DNA of 64,000 nt from Clostridiales bacterium (GTDB lineage: Bacteria > Bacillota > Clostridia > Oscillospirales > Acutalibacteraceae). The translations under genes and the position numbers were made by a program. Shown in pieces: positions 27,716 to 36,910 of this stretch (position 1 is the stretch's first letter; each line of letters opens with the position of its first letter). The notes below the pieces were generated by a model. That model saw only the letters and a program-made list of their open reading frames with translations, did no database searches and was not told the DNA's origin. The DNA lies in the NCBI GenBank assembly GCA_022799115.1, contig JAAWNT010000002.1, positions 62,001 to 126,000 on the forward strand, given 5' to 3'.

Positions 27716-28852
27716 GTGAATACGGTTTATTTGGATAACAGCGCCACCACCCAAGTGTGCCGCCCTGCGGCCGATAAGGTGATGGAGCTGATGGTGGAGA
27801 AATACGGGAATCCGTCCTCGCTGCACACCATGGGCTATGAGGCGGAACGGGAGGTCGCCGCAGCGCGGGAGGCGGTGGCCAATATACTGGGGGCAAAGCC
27901 CAGAGAGATCACCTTTACCTCCGGGGGAACCGAGGCCAACAACCTGGCTTTGCTGGGCGCGGCGCATGCCAGAAGGCGTATGGGCAGCCGCATTGTCACC
28001 ACCTCTATCGAGCATCCCTCGGTGCTTGCCGCCGTGCAGCAGCTGGAGAAACAGGGATTTGAGGCGGTATACATACATCCCGGCGCTGACGGAACGGTGG
28101 ATCCCGAGCAATTGGACCGCGCGGTGAATACGGATACGATCCTTGTCAGTATGATGTGGGTGAATAACGAGGTGGGATCCATCCAGCCGGTGGACCAGGT
28201 GAAACGGATCATCAAACGTAAAAAAGCGCCCGCCTTGTTTCATGTGGACGCGGTGCAGGCGTTTGGAAAGCTGCCAGTGAAACCCGCCAAGCTGGGCATT
28301 GACTTGATGACGGTGAGCGGACATAAGATTCACGCCCCAAAAGGGACCGGCGCTCTGTATGTGGGAGAAGGGGCGCGTATTTTACCCCATACCTTTGGGG
28401 GCGGACAGGAGAGCGGCCTGCGTCCGGGCACGGAGGCGGCCCCTCTGATCGCGGGATTGGGCGCGGCGGTGAAAGCCCTCCCGGATACCATGGAGCAGCT
28501 CCAACAAATGAAGGAGCTGCGGGATTATACAAGAGAGCGGCTGTTGGGTCTGCCCGGGGTGGAGATCAACTCCCCGGAGGGCGGTCTGCCTTATTTGCTG
28601 AATTTCTCGGCGACGGGGATCCGCAGCGAAACCATGCTGCATCATTTGGCCTCCAAGGGGATATTTGTATCCAGCGGATCGGCCTGTGCCAAAGGGAAAT
28701 TGAGCCATGTGCTGGAATCCATGGGCTTGTCCCCCGACCGCATCATTTCCGCGATCCGGGTGAGCTTTTCCCGGATGAACACCCGGGAAGACGCGGACGC
28801 GCTCGTAAGAGGAGTGTCCGAGGGAATGGAGGTTCTGGCCCGGGCTAAGTGA
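27716..28852 (+). CDS. Cysteine desulfurase (IscS/NifS family)
   Basis: A 378-residue PLP enzyme that takes sulfur from cysteine as a persulfide. The N-terminus is VYLDNSATTQV. PLP-binding landmarks are TSGGTEANNLAL, the HVDAVQAFGK Asp/Gln region and SGHKIHAPKGTGALYV with the Schiff-base Lys. The persulfide Cys is in SSGSACAKGKLSHVL. It starts at GTG 27716, eight bases after GGAGG. It is followed by thiI, so in this operon it most likely serves as the dedicated sulfur donor for tRNA 4-thiouridine, as NifZ does in Bacillus. Confidence 0.94.
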   Translation: MNTVYLDNSATTQVCRPAADKVMELMVEKYGNPSSLHTMGYEAEREVAAAREAVANILGAKPREITFTSGGTEANNLALLGAAHARRRMGSRIVTTSIEHPSVLAAVQQLEKQGFEAVYIHPGADGTVDPEQLDRAVNTDTILVSMMWVNNEVGSIQPVDQVKRIIKRKKAPALFHVDAVQAFGKLPVKPAKLGIDLMTVSGHKIHAPKGTGALYVGEGARILPHTFGGGQESGLRPGTEAAPLIAGLGAAVKALPDTMEQLQQMKELRDYTRERLLGLPGVEINSPEGGLPYLLNFSATGIRSETMLHHLASKGIFVSSGSACAKGKLSHVLESMGLSPDRIISAIRVSFSRMNTREDADALVRGVSEGMEVLARAK

Positions 28853-28943
28853 ACGCCCATCCAATCGGGAGGGATGAAATTCGGAGCGGCTCACGGCCGC
28901 GACGGGACCACACAGAACAAAGGGAAACGAGGTAATAACCCCA

Positions 28944-30128
28944 ATGAAAGAATTAATTTTAATTAAAGACGGAGAGATCGCCCTCAAGGGACTCAATCGG
29001 AGGAATTTTGAGGACGCTCTTATGAAAAACATACGGTGGCGCATTGCCCCGCTGGGTTCCTTTGAAATACGCAGCGCCCAGTCTACCATATACGTCCGCC
29101 CTTTGAGCGAGGAAATTGATCTGGACGAGGCGGTGGAACGTATTTCCAAGGTGTTTGGCATCGCCTGTTTTTCCAGAGCTTGTATTGCCGATAAGGACAT
29201 GCAGTCCATTCAGAAGGCGGCCGTAGAGTATTTGAAGGAGGATTTGGAATCGGTATCCACATTTAAGGTCAATGCCAAACGGTCGGACAAGAGCTTTCCA
29301 TTGAACTCCCCCGCCATATGCAGCCAGCTGGGAGAATATTTGCTGGAGCAGTTTCCTCATTTGCAGGTGGACGTTCATAACCCGGAACTTACCGTTACCG
29401 TGGAGGTGCGGGATTTTGGCGCCTATGTGCGCGGCGGGGTGATCCCTGGAGCGGGAGGAATCCCGGTGGGCACCGGCGGCAAGGCGGCCATTTTGATTTC
29501 CGGAGGAATCGACAGCCCGGTGGCGGCTTATATGATGGCGAAACGAGGCGTAGAGCTCACAGCGATACACTTTGCAAGCCCACCATATACCAGCGAGCGG
29601 GCAGAAGAAAAGGTGCGCCAGCTTCTGCGGCGGGTGGCGGCCTACAGCGGACGTATTGTGATGTACACGGCGCCGTTTTCCCACATCCAGGAGGAGATTC
29701 GGGAAAAATGCCCGGAGGAGCTGTTTACCATTATCATGCGCCGCATGATGATGAAAATTTCCCAGCGCATCGCCCAAGCAAACGGCTGCGGCGCGCTGAT
29801 TACCGGGGAAAGCTTGGGCCAGGTGGCCAGCCAGACCTTACAGGCCATCGCCTGTACCGACGCGGCGTGTACCATGCCGGTATTCCGTCCTTTGATCGGG
29901 ATGGACAAGGAGGAGATCATTGGGATCTCCCGGAAAATCGATACGTTTGAGATCTCGATTCAGCCCTATGAGGATTGCTGCACGGTGTTTACCCCCAGGC
30001 ATCCCCGTACAAAACCGGTACTCAAGTTTGTGGAGCAGGCGGAAAGCGCCATGGACTGTCAGGCCCTGATTGAAGAAGCGGTGGAGCAAACGAAATTTAT
30101 AAAAATAGACGATTCATTTCCCGGTTAA
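28944..30128 (+). CDS. thiI: tRNA 4-thiouridine synthase ThiI
   Basis: A 394-residue enzyme with an N-terminal ferredoxin-like domain, a THUMP RNA-binding domain (about residues 60-165) and an adenylating PP-loop domain (SGGIDSP from Ser186). ITGESLGQVASQT and RPLIGMDKEEI are further ThiI landmarks. It activates uridine 8 of tRNA with ATP and accepts sulfur from the upstream desulfurase. It lacks the C-terminal rhodanese domain of E. coli ThiI, as usual in Firmicutes. ATG 28944, 91 bases after the desulfurase gene; the ribosome site is modest. Confidence 0.95.
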   Translation: MKELILIKDGEIALKGLNRRNFEDALMKNIRWRIAPLGSFEIRSAQSTIYVRPLSEEIDLDEAVERISKVFGIACFSRACIADKDMQSIQKAAVEYLKEDLESVSTFKVNAKRSDKSFPLNSPAICSQLGEYLLEQFPHLQVDVHNPELTVTVEVRDFGAYVRGGVIPGAGGIPVGTGGKAAILISGGIDSPVAAYMMAKRGVELTAIHFASPPYTSERAEEKVRQLLRRVAAYSGRIVMYTAPFSHIQEEIREKCPEELFTIIMRRMMMKISQRIAQANGCGALITGESLGQVASQTLQAIACTDAACTMPVFRPLIGMDKEEIIGISRKIDTFEISIQPYEDCCTVFTPRHPRTKPVLKFVEQAESAMDCQALIEEAVEQTKFIKIDDSFPG

Positions 30129-30223
30129 TAGAGGTTCTTTGATTCAGAAAGCCGCTCATATGAGCGATTTGACGGCCAAAAACCCCTTGATCGGGCAGGA
30201 ATAAGGAATTGGAGGTATGCCAA

Positions 30224-31321
30224 ATGAACCAGAATGAAAACGGAAAAGCGCAGGAGATTATGGAACAGCAGACGCCCAAGAAGAAAAAGCGCTGCTTTTT
30301 GGCGGCAATTTTTCCATGGAAAGGGGACCGCTTTGGAGAAGGGCTGAGAAAAATTGTGCTGCTCGTCGCCTTGATTACCTTGGTGGTATGCGGGGGACAG
30401 CTGCTTTACGAATCGGTTTACCTTCCCATGCAAAGCGACAGCGCCATGAACAACATCCAAAGCTTGTACCGCCCGGGAAATACCTCTTCCCAGCCCGATG
30501 GAACGGGGAGCGGGGATGGAGACGGGCAGTCCAAAGAGCCGGTTAAGGACAGCGAGGGACGGCTGGAGAAATTCCTGCCTTTGCTGGAAAAGAACAGCGA
30601 TATTAAAGGGTGGGTTACTGTTCCCAACACGGTGATTGATTATCCGGTGCTGCAATCGGAAAAGGATTTGGACATTCAGCCCGGCGGGAATGAAACCTAC
30701 TTGTATACAGATTATGAGGGAAACCACACCAAATATGGAAGTATCTTTATGGACGCCCATTGCGACGTCCGAAACTGCAAAAACATAATTTTACATGGGC
30801 ACCACATGAGGGATGGCCGTATGTTTGCAAACCTGATGAATTATTCCAATTTGGACTTTTATCAAAAAAGCCCGGTAATCACCTTTGACACCCTCTATGA
30901 GGAAGCCCAGTGGAAGGTGATCGCCGTTATCAAGACCAACACCAAAACAGAGCAGGGAGAACCCTTTCAATATCTGCGCTACTCCTTTGCGGACGACTCC
31001 GATTTCCTCAATTATGTCTATCAGGTGAGGGAGCGCTCTCTCTTTGATTTCCCTGTGGATGTAAACGAGAATGACCAGTTGATTACTTTGTCCACCTGCT
31101 CTTATGAATTCGACGAGTTCCGCACGGCGGTAATCGCCCGAAAGGTGCGTCCGGGAGAGGACGCCGGAGTGGATGTTTCAAAAGCCGTCAAAAATCCCGA
31201 TCCTTTGATGCCGGATGTGTGGTACAATCGGTATGGCGGGACCAAACCCCAGCTGACTACCTTTGAAGAGGCGCTGGAAGGCGGGGCGATCTCCTGGTAT
31301 CAGGCTCCGGGAGAGCAATAA
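30224..31321 (+). CDS. Class B sortase
   Basis: A 365-residue membrane-anchored transpeptidase. A basic cytosolic start (PKKKKRC) precedes one TM segment (about residues 44-64), a Gly/Ser/Asp-rich linker (about 88-110) and the sortase beta-barrel. The catalytic His lies in ILHGHHMRDG (around 191-194), Cys292 in TLSTCSYEF and Arg300 in FDEFRTAV. The insertion before the Cys and the TLSTC context fit class B. It should attach proteins with a sorting signal to the wall, but no LPXTG or NPQTN-type substrate is encoded nearby. ATG 30224 follows GGAGG by eight bases. A C-terminal extension after the Arg (about 60 residues) is longer than usual. Confidence 0.9.
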   Translation: MNQNENGKAQEIMEQQTPKKKKRCFLAAIFPWKGDRFGEGLRKIVLLVALITLVVCGGQLLYESVYLPMQSDSAMNNIQSLYRPGNTSSQPDGTGSGDGDGQSKEPVKDSEGRLEKFLPLLEKNSDIKGWVTVPNTVIDYPVLQSEKDLDIQPGGNETYLYTDYEGNHTKYGSIFMDAHCDVRNCKNIILHGHHMRDGRMFANLMNYSNLDFYQKSPVITFDTLYEEAQWKVIAVIKTNTKTEQGEPFQYLRYSFADDSDFLNYVYQVRERSLFDFPVDVNENDQLITLSTCSYEFDEFRTAVIARKVRPGEDAGVDVSKAVKNPDPLMPDVWYNRYGGTKPQLTTFEEALEGGAISWYQAPGEQ

Positions 31322-31424
31322 AGCGGGTTTCGCCCGACTAAGCCCGCGATGTAGAAGGGTTGTCCTTTTCTGCTGAGCGGAAGAGGACAGCTTTCCGTAT
31401 ACCGGCAAAAGGGGGACACAGGGA

Positions 31425-32093
31425 TTGAACTGCGAATTGATTTTTTATCTGGCGCGCCGGACGGGTGAAAACCAGGACGCGCTTTCAAACGTGCTGTCCA
31501 GAGTGGGGCTGCGCGTCACCACGGTGGCCTTTGCCACCAATGAAAGCGAATTGTGCTACGCGCTGGCCCAGGCGGTGGACAACAGCAATCTGATCTTTGT
31601 GGTGGGCGGTTTGAGCGCCCCGGCATCTCAACACGTCAATACCATCCTTTCCCGGGCGCTTACCATCCCCTTAAGAGAGGACGCCGGGGGAGAACCGGCG
31701 CTCAAGGGGGCGGGAATCCTGTACAACACCCACGGGGCCAACGGATATGTGTTGGAAAGCGGCCGTCAGGCCATAGTAATTCTGCCCGACGCGGCCCCGC
31801 AGATCACCGATCTGACCAGCGGAAGCCTGCTTCACTACCTGTGTAGAAAATACGGCCTCAATATGCGGAAACAGCTGGCGCCGCCCCAAGGCTTGTTCGC
31901 GCTGGAAAGCCAGCAGGACGCCCGGGAGGAAGAGGAGAAAGACCTTCGTTCCGTCCCCGTGACTGCCGCTCAAGTGGGAGGACGCGTCAAAAAAAGGCTG
32001 CCGTTGGGCGCAAAAATACTATTGCTGCTGGTCGCCGCGGCGGCGGTGGCGGGAGGCGTTTTCTTAATACACAACGGCCTTCAATGGTTTTAG
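31425..32093 (+). CDS. Membrane-anchored CinA N-domain-like (MoCF-fold) protein, degenerate
   Basis: A 222-residue protein whose first 150 residues follow the layout of the CinA N-terminal (molybdopterin-binding-like) domain, judged against the full CinA at 56957-58210. LSNVLSRVGLRVTTVAFATNE lines up with the LSRELAKLGIDVYH region and NLIFVVGGLSAPASQ with DLIITTGGLGPTYDD. GAGILYNTHGANGYVLES lines up with the GAIVLQNKNGTAPGLIVEE-type block, and QAIVILPDAAPQ with AVVLLPGPPRE. The functional GGLGPTxDD and PGPP motifs are altered, so catalysis is doubtful. A basic linker and one TM helix (about 196-216) close the protein, leaving the domain in the cytosol. Start is TTG 31425, nine bases after GGGGG. 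It follows sortase B. Confidence 0.65.
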   Translation: MNCELIFYLARRTGENQDALSNVLSRVGLRVTTVAFATNESELCYALAQAVDNSNLIFVVGGLSAPASQHVNTILSRALTIPLREDAGGEPALKGAGILYNTHGANGYVLESGRQAIVILPDAAPQITDLTSGSLLHYLCRKYGLNMRKQLAPPQGLFALESQQDAREEEEKDLRSVPVTAAQVGGRVKKRLPLGAKILLLLVAAAAVAGGVFLIHNGLQWF

Positions 32094-32132
32094 TTGACAG
32101 TAATAGATCCTATAAGAAAAGAGGGGGATGTC

Positions 32133-32678
32133 ATGGAGCTGCAAGCGGAGATTATCCATACGGTGAGCTGCGCCATTGTGGAGCAGCTCAGGCAGCGGAA
32201 AATCACAGAACCGGTTTATGGATTGATTGTAACCTATAGCGTACAAGAAGAGGATGAACTGTGCCCTTGGATTGCGGTGGGCGCCCAGCGGGAGAGGGAG
32301 GAAATTCTCCGCAGGGAACCCAGTCCCGGCTTGGTTTTATGGGATGGAGAATATCTGGAATCCTTTGATCCGGTGGAATCCCTTTTGGAAAACGGGGAAT
32401 TTCTGGATCAATGTGCGTTATGGAAACAACAGGCCCACGCGGGGGAACATGCGGAACTGCTCATTACCGCCCTGATGCAGCGCGTTTGCTTTGCGCTCAT
32501 GAAAACGGATTGGAAGTCTGTTTTTCCCATTACCGAGGATTTTGTGATTGCCGCCTGTACCTATGAGGGGGATTGGCTGATAGATAATATGAGCGTTCTG
32601 GCGGGGAACGAAACGGTGGAGCGGTTTCTGGAAAACGGTTATCTATGTTCCCGCAGCCTGGACAGGGAAGAGGAGTAA
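32133..32678 (+). CDS. Hypothetical soluble protein
   Basis: A 181-residue acidic protein I do not recognise. It is helical at both ends with a central strand-rich part (EPVYGLIVTYSVQEED, CPWIAVGAQRERE). The layout is reminiscent of small DUF families of the immunity or SMI1-like kind, but I cannot assign one. ATG 32133 follows GAGGGGG with five bases between; the longer frame from 32094 starts at TTG without a site. It lies 40 bases after the CinA-like gene and ends at a strong terminator, so the run from sortase to here is probably one transcript. Confidence 0.6.
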   Translation: MELQAEIIHTVSCAIVEQLRQRKITEPVYGLIVTYSVQEEDELCPWIAVGAQREREEILRREPSPGLVLWDGEYLESFDPVESLLENGEFLDQCALWKQQAHAGEHAELLITALMQRVCFALMKTDWKSVFPITEDFVIAACTYEGDWLIDNMSVLAGNETVERFLENGYLCSRSLDREEE

Positions 32679-32717
32679 GGAAACCCGGCCGCCCGTTGTG
32701 ACAGAAAAGTTCCAAAG

Positions 32718-32753
32718 CAAAAGCCCTATGGATTTTTATCCATAGGGCTTTTT
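32718..32753. terminator. Strong bidirectional terminator
   Basis: AAAAGCCCTATGGA pairs perfectly with TCCATAGGGCTTTT around six bases. A and T runs on both sides serve the convergent genes at 32133 (plus) and 32787 (minus). Confidence 0.95.
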
Positions 32754-32786
32754 GCTTGCGTTTATGGTATACAAATCCGTTTCAGG

Positions 32787-33545
32787 CTACCAGGATTTTT
32801 CCAGCTCCAGATTCCAATCCAAGGTATACGGGTTCTGATCCCCGGATTTCAGCGTTTCATAAACGGCGCGGCGGGCGGCGGTGGGAGAATTGCTGTCATT
32901 GGGGTCGTCCTCCTGCCAATACTGATATCCCCACAAATAACTTTCCATCATCTCTTCCCAGGAGGAATAACTCTGCTGCAGCGTTTTGGCGATCTCCAGC
33001 GATTGGTCCAGGGCCTCTTCCTTGGTGTAAAGGTCGGCAACATAATAGTATCCCAAAAGCTGCAAAGCGCGGCAGTAATCCCAGGCGGCAATGGCCTGTT
33101 CGCCAAACTTGTCATAGGGTTCCAGAAGGGAAAGCAGCATCTGTTTTTCCTCGTCGCTGTAGGTGCCGGTTTCATCCAAAAAGGCGTCGCGCTCTTGTTC
33201 ATTCATATCCAGAAATCCCGCCTCCTTCAGCGGCAGCAGATCATCCAGATACTGGGTGCGATGGCCTTCGGTCAGCAGCCAATCAAGCGTATCCTCCGCG
33301 CTTTCCCGATCGGTAACATCCCAATACTCTTTTAGAGAATTGATAATTAAAAGTTTGCCAACGGCGTTTTTGGACACCCCGCCAATGGCGTTTAAGTTGC
33401 CCTCGTTGGCCGCGGTTAAAGCCGCGTAGGCGGTGTTAAACCACTTGACGGTGTCGGGCAGGGGTTCTTCCTTTTTTCCGCAGCCTGCCAACATGGCGGC
33501 TGTTAAGAGCAGCGCGCCGATCAGAGCTAAAATTTTAGTTTTCAT
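32787..33545 (-). CDS. DUF1266-containing lipoprotein
   Basis: A 252-residue lipoprotein: signal residues 1-21, lipobox LAGC with Cys22. The body carries the DUF1266 pattern: LDWLLTEGHR, AWDYCRALQLLGYYYVADLY, KEEALDQSLEIAKTLQQSYS and SWEEMMESYLWGYQYW. Family members are predicted all-helical proteins of unknown function, seen in E. coli as cytosolic YbeR/YbeU; here the domain is exported and lipid-anchored. It has its own extended -10 promoter and shares a terminator with the convergent gene. Confidence 0.82.
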   Translation of the reverse strand: MKTKILALIGALLLTAAMLAGCGKKEEPLPDTVKWFNTAYAALTAANEGNLNAIGGVSKNAVGKLLIINSLKEYWDVTDRESAEDTLDWLLTEGHRTQYLDDLLPLKEAGFLDMNEQERDAFLDETGTYSDEEKQMLLSLLEPYDKFGEQAIAAWDYCRALQLLGYYYVADLYTKEEALDQSLEIAKTLQQSYSSWEEMMESYLWGYQYWQEDDPNDSNSPTAARRAVYETLKSGDQNPYTLDWNLELEKSW

Positions 33546-33593
33546 TTTCTACCATTCCTCCAACGTCCCGCAAAAGGGATATTTTATCTGCTT

Positions 33594-33602
33594 ATTATAC
33601 CA
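33594..33602 (-). promoter_or_regulatory. Extended -10 promoter for the DUF1266 lipoprotein
   Basis: TGGTATAAT on the minus strand, about 45 bases before the ATG; the -35 region is weak. Confidence 0.55.
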
Positions 33603-33741
33603 TAAAAAGTTGCCTTGATGGAGATAGAATTACATACCGTGGCTGTGTGTCATGGGCAAGCTCTGCGTTTTTGTAACGCCGTGCGTAATGAGGAAGCGAA
33701 CCCGTCCGCACAAAAGAGGAGGAGCCAGGAAAGGGATGGGT

Positions 33742-34434
33742 TCAACCGTTTTTCCCGGTCCGGCGCAGAGAACGGATCATAGATTTGTCCTGTTGAGAGA
33801 CACGGCGGGATTCTATTATTTTTTGCAGGGCCTTTCCATAGGTTTGGGCATCCAGCGTATTGTGAAGCAGATAGGGCGTCGTCTGGTCGGGAAATTGCGC
33901 AAAACAAACGGAAACCGCCCAAGCCACCGCCATTTTTACATAGTAACCCTCATGATGAATGCGATCAAACAGGGAAAACAAAACAGGAAGGCGATCTTCC
34001 TCAATGTAATAAAACAAGGCCGTCACCACGGCGAAACGCACGGTGAACTCATGTCCGCTGAAAAAATAGGGCTGCAAGAAATTCCACGTTTCTCCGGGAT
34101 GAATCTGCGCGATCTTCAGGCCGCTGCAAAAGCTGTCGCACACCGACCAATTGTCAATCAAAGGCAAAAAGCGGCGGATAGCGTTAAAAATATCGCCGGG
34201 ATCTCCCTTTGAATAGCCGATCACCATGCCTTGCAGCATGATTTCTTCAAACGTATCCTTCCCGGCCGTCTGAAGATATCCCTGCCAGTCCTGCTTGGCC
34301 AACCGGCGGGCGATCCGCCGCAGCTCAGGCAGCCGGACCCCCAAAAGACCGCGAACCCCAGGCAGAAGCTTTTGGGCAAAATCCCGGTATGCGGGGTCTT
34401 GCAACTGCTCTAATTGTCTCCGGATTTCCTCCAT
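33742..34434 (-). CDS. AlkD-like DNA alkylation repair (HEAT-repeat) protein
   Basis: A 230-residue all-helical protein of the AlkC/AlkD HEAT-like family, whose members excise alkylated bases. Landmarks are GVRLPELRRIARRLAK near the N-terminus, FEEIMLQGMVIGY, LIDNWSVCDSFCSGLK (the Trp/Asp region of the DNA-binding groove) and EGYYVKMAVAWAVSVCF. It matches the short clostridial AlkD-like group rather than AlkC. It stands between the DUF1266 lipoprotein and a MarR operon, all on the minus strand but separated by gaps over 150 bases, so it is probably expressed alone. Confidence 0.85.
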   Translation of the reverse strand: MEEIRRQLEQLQDPAYRDFAQKLLPGVRGLLGVRLPELRRIARRLAKQDWQGYLQTAGKDTFEEIMLQGMVIGYSKGDPGDIFNAIRRFLPLIDNWSVCDSFCSGLKIAQIHPGETWNFLQPYFFSGHEFTVRFAVVTALFYYIEEDRLPVLFSLFDRIHHEGYYVKMAVAWAVSVCFAQFPDQTTPYLLHNTLDAQTYGKALQKIIESRRVSQQDKSMIRSLRRTGKNG

Positions 34435-34587
34435 CCGATCGGCTCCTTCCGTCTGGAATACAATAGATCTGAAAAGCGGCTTAACCGCTCGGTATCACGC
34501 AGTTTTTTCTGGAAGTTTTCTTCTGCGGATCTCGCGGTTCCGCGCTTATAAAGCCCCAAGGCCTTTTCTATGCTCAAAAGGATACCG

Positions 34588-35028
34588 TCACAGCGCGCGT
34601 TGATTTTTCAGATTGCACTCAATTTTTTTTAGCCCCTCCCAAAGAGCGTCCATCTCTTGGGGAGTGAATCCCTGCCATAAAATATCGTCCAGTTGAGTAA
34701 GCGCCTGGCGTACCTGTCGGGCGGTTTCTCTTCCCTTGTCGGTGAGCAGAATACGGAAGGAGCGCCGGCATTCCGGATCCTTCCGACGCACGATCAGTCC
34801 GGATTTCTCCATATGATCCAGGGTTCTAGACAGGGTGGTGGCTTCTAAACGGCAGGTATCCGCAAGCTCCTTCTGCGTGACGGATTCCCGTTTCAGCAGG
34901 CTGTTAAGAATACGCGGCTGGCCCTGCCCAAGGGTGAGTCCCAGCTCTGTAAACCGGGGCTGTAAGAACTTCCGGCGGGCCTGGTCCAAAGCAAACAGGA
35001 TTTCTCTTAGTTCCGATTTTTCAGTCAT
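34588..35028 (-). CDS. MarR-family regulator of the ABC efflux operon
   Basis: A 146-residue MarR-type winged helix protein: GQPRILNSLLKRESVTQKELADTC as the first helices, LEATTLSRTLDHMEKSGLIVRR as recognition helix and lead into the wing, DPECRRSFRILLTDKGRE as wing. It is the third gene of a minus-strand operon after two ABC half-transporters, 16 bases downstream of the second. A palindrome overlapping the operon promoter at 38678-38704 is its likely binding site, giving ligand-relieved autorepression. Confidence 0.88.
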   Translation of the reverse strand: MTEKSELREILFALDQARRKFLQPRFTELGLTLGQGQPRILNSLLKRESVTQKELADTCRLEATTLSRTLDHMEKSGLIVRRKDPECRRSFRILLTDKGRETARQVRQALTQLDDILWQGFTPQEMDALWEGLKKIECNLKNQRAL

Positions 35029-35044
35029 GGCGCACGTTTCTCCT

Positions 35045-36910
35045 TTATTGCAGCTCGAATTGGCCGGTATATAGCTGATAATATTTGCCCTTTTGTTCCA
35101 GCAGCTCCTCGTGATCGCCGCGCTCGATCACCCGGCCCTTTTCCAGAACGAGAATTGCCTTGGCGTTGCGCACTGTGGACAGCCGGTGGGCGATTACGAA
35201 CACGGTACGGCCCTGCATGAGAGCGTCCATACCCGTTTCAATCAGTTTTTCGGTGCGGGTATCAATGGAGCTTGTGGCTTCATCCAGCACCAGCACCGGC
35301 GGACGGGAGATGGCGGCCCGGGCGATGGAGAGTAGCTGACGCTGTCCCTGAGACAAATTGGCCCCGTCGCTGTACAACATCGTTTGATACCCTTTGGGAA
35401 GCCGGCGGATGAAGGAGTGGGCGTTGGCTAATTTGGCGGCGGCAATCACCTCGTCGTCGGTGGCGTCCAGGCGTCCATACCGGATATTATCCGCAATGGT
35501 GCCGGTAAACAGGTGGGTATCCTGAATCACCATGGACAGGGAGCGGCGCAGGTCGTCCTTGCGGATGTCCCTGACGTCAATGCCGTCATAGGTAATGGTT
35601 CCGTCCGTTATCTCGTAAAACCGGTTAATCAGGTTGACAATGGTGGTTTTGCCCGCCCCGGTGGAGCCCACAAAGGCGAGCTTTTGGCCCGGTTTGGCGA
35701 ACAGGCTGACGTCTTGCAACACGGTTTTCTCCGGGGTGTAGCCAAAAGTGACCCCAAAGAAACGCACGTCGCCTTTGAGGGGAATTAGCTCGAAGGATCC
35801 GTCGGGCATGGGGTATTTCCAGGCGAACTGTCCGCTGTGATGGGGACATTCCTCCCGGCTTCCGTCCTCATGGATGACCACGTTGCACAGAGTCACCGTT
35901 CCATCGTCGATTTCCTTAGGCTGTTCCATCATATCAAAGATACGTTCGGCGCCGGAAAGGGCGGATAGCAGAAAGTTGATTAACTGGGTAAATTGATTGA
36001 GCGGCATGGCGCTCTGACGGACGTATACCAGATAAGCGGACAATCCCCCCAGATCCATGAGCCCCGAGAGCACAAACAACCCGCCGACGCAGGCGGAAAC
36101 CGCATAGTTGATATAGGAAAGACTGACAATGGTGGGGACCATCATACCGGAATAGGCGACGGCCTTGGTGGAGGATGCGCGCAGTTCCTCATTACGCCGG
36201 CAAAATTCCTCAAAGTCCGGGTCCTCATGATTGAATACCTTTTCCACCTTTTGGCCGCTCACCATCTCTTCGACAAATCCGTTGATTCCGGCCAGCCGCT
36301 CCTGCTGCTGGGTATAATATTGCTTGCTGCGACGTCCGTTATACTTAATAAAAGCGAACATAGCGGCTAAAAAAGCTACCACAATCAGAGAAAGCCAGAC
36401 GTTTAGAATAACCAGCATGGCAATGGTGCCCGAGATCATGATGGCGCTTTGGATCAGCAGCGCAAAGCTGTTGTTGAGAGCTTCCGAAAGGGTGTCCACA
36501 TCGTTGGTGAACCGGCTCATCAGTTCGCCGTGAGTGTGCGCGTCGAAATAGGAAAGGGGGAGATCTTGGGTACGGCGGAACAGCTCGGCGCGGATCTCGC
36601 TTACCACCTTTTGAGAGGTGCGCACCATCAGCTGATTATATCCCCAGGTGGCCAAAACCCCGGCCCCGTACATCACGCCCATCAGGATCAGGGCCCGAAT
36701 CAAGCCGGGAATATCGCCGGGAATGATGTAATCGTTGATAATGGGCTTGAGCAAATAGGTTCCCATGATATTTGCGGCGCTGCTGATAAACACCAACAGC
36801 GCGACACAGAGAAGCGCGAACGTATGCACGCCCAGATAACGGAAAAGTTCCTTCAGGGTTTTCCACGTATTTTTTGGCCGCTTATAGCCGCCGCTTTTGA
36901 TGGGGGGCAT
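35045..36910 (-). CDS. ABC exporter half-transporter (permease-ATPase fusion), second subunit
   Basis: A 621-residue type I ABC exporter with six TM segments in the first 320 residues and a C-terminal ATPase: Walker A GSTGAGKTT, signature LSQGQRQLLSIARA, Walker B PVLVLDEATSS, switch His IAHRLST. An insertion of about 40 residues between membrane domain and ATPase contains HEDGSREECPHHSGQF, a Cys/His cluster that could bind metal. It overlaps the upstream half-transporter by one base (TAATG), so the pair forms a heterodimeric multidrug-type exporter like YfiB/YfiC or TmrAB. Confidence 0.92.
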   Translation of the reverse strand: MPPIKSGGYKRPKNTWKTLKELFRYLGVHTFALLCVALLVFISSAANIMGTYLLKPIINDYIIPGDIPGLIRALILMGVMYGAGVLATWGYNQLMVRTSQKVVSEIRAELFRRTQDLPLSYFDAHTHGELMSRFTNDVDTLSEALNNSFALLIQSAIMISGTIAMLVILNVWLSLIVVAFLAAMFAFIKYNGRRSKQYYTQQQERLAGINGFVEEMVSGQKVEKVFNHEDPDFEEFCRRNEELRASSTKAVAYSGMMVPTIVSLSYINYAVSACVGGLFVLSGLMDLGGLSAYLVYVRQSAMPLNQFTQLINFLLSALSGAERIFDMMEQPKEIDDGTVTLCNVVIHEDGSREECPHHSGQFAWKYPMPDGSFELIPLKGDVRFFGVTFGYTPEKTVLQDVSLFAKPGQKLAFVGSTGAGKTTIVNLINRFYEITDGTITYDGIDVRDIRKDDLRRSLSMVIQDTHLFTGTIADNIRYGRLDATDDEVIAAAKLANAHSFIRRLPKGYQTMLYSDGANLSQGQRQLLSIARAAISRPPVLVLDEATSSIDTRTEKLIETGMDALMQGRTVFVIAHRLSTVRNAKAILVLEKGRVIERGDHEELLEQKGKYYQLYTGQFELQ

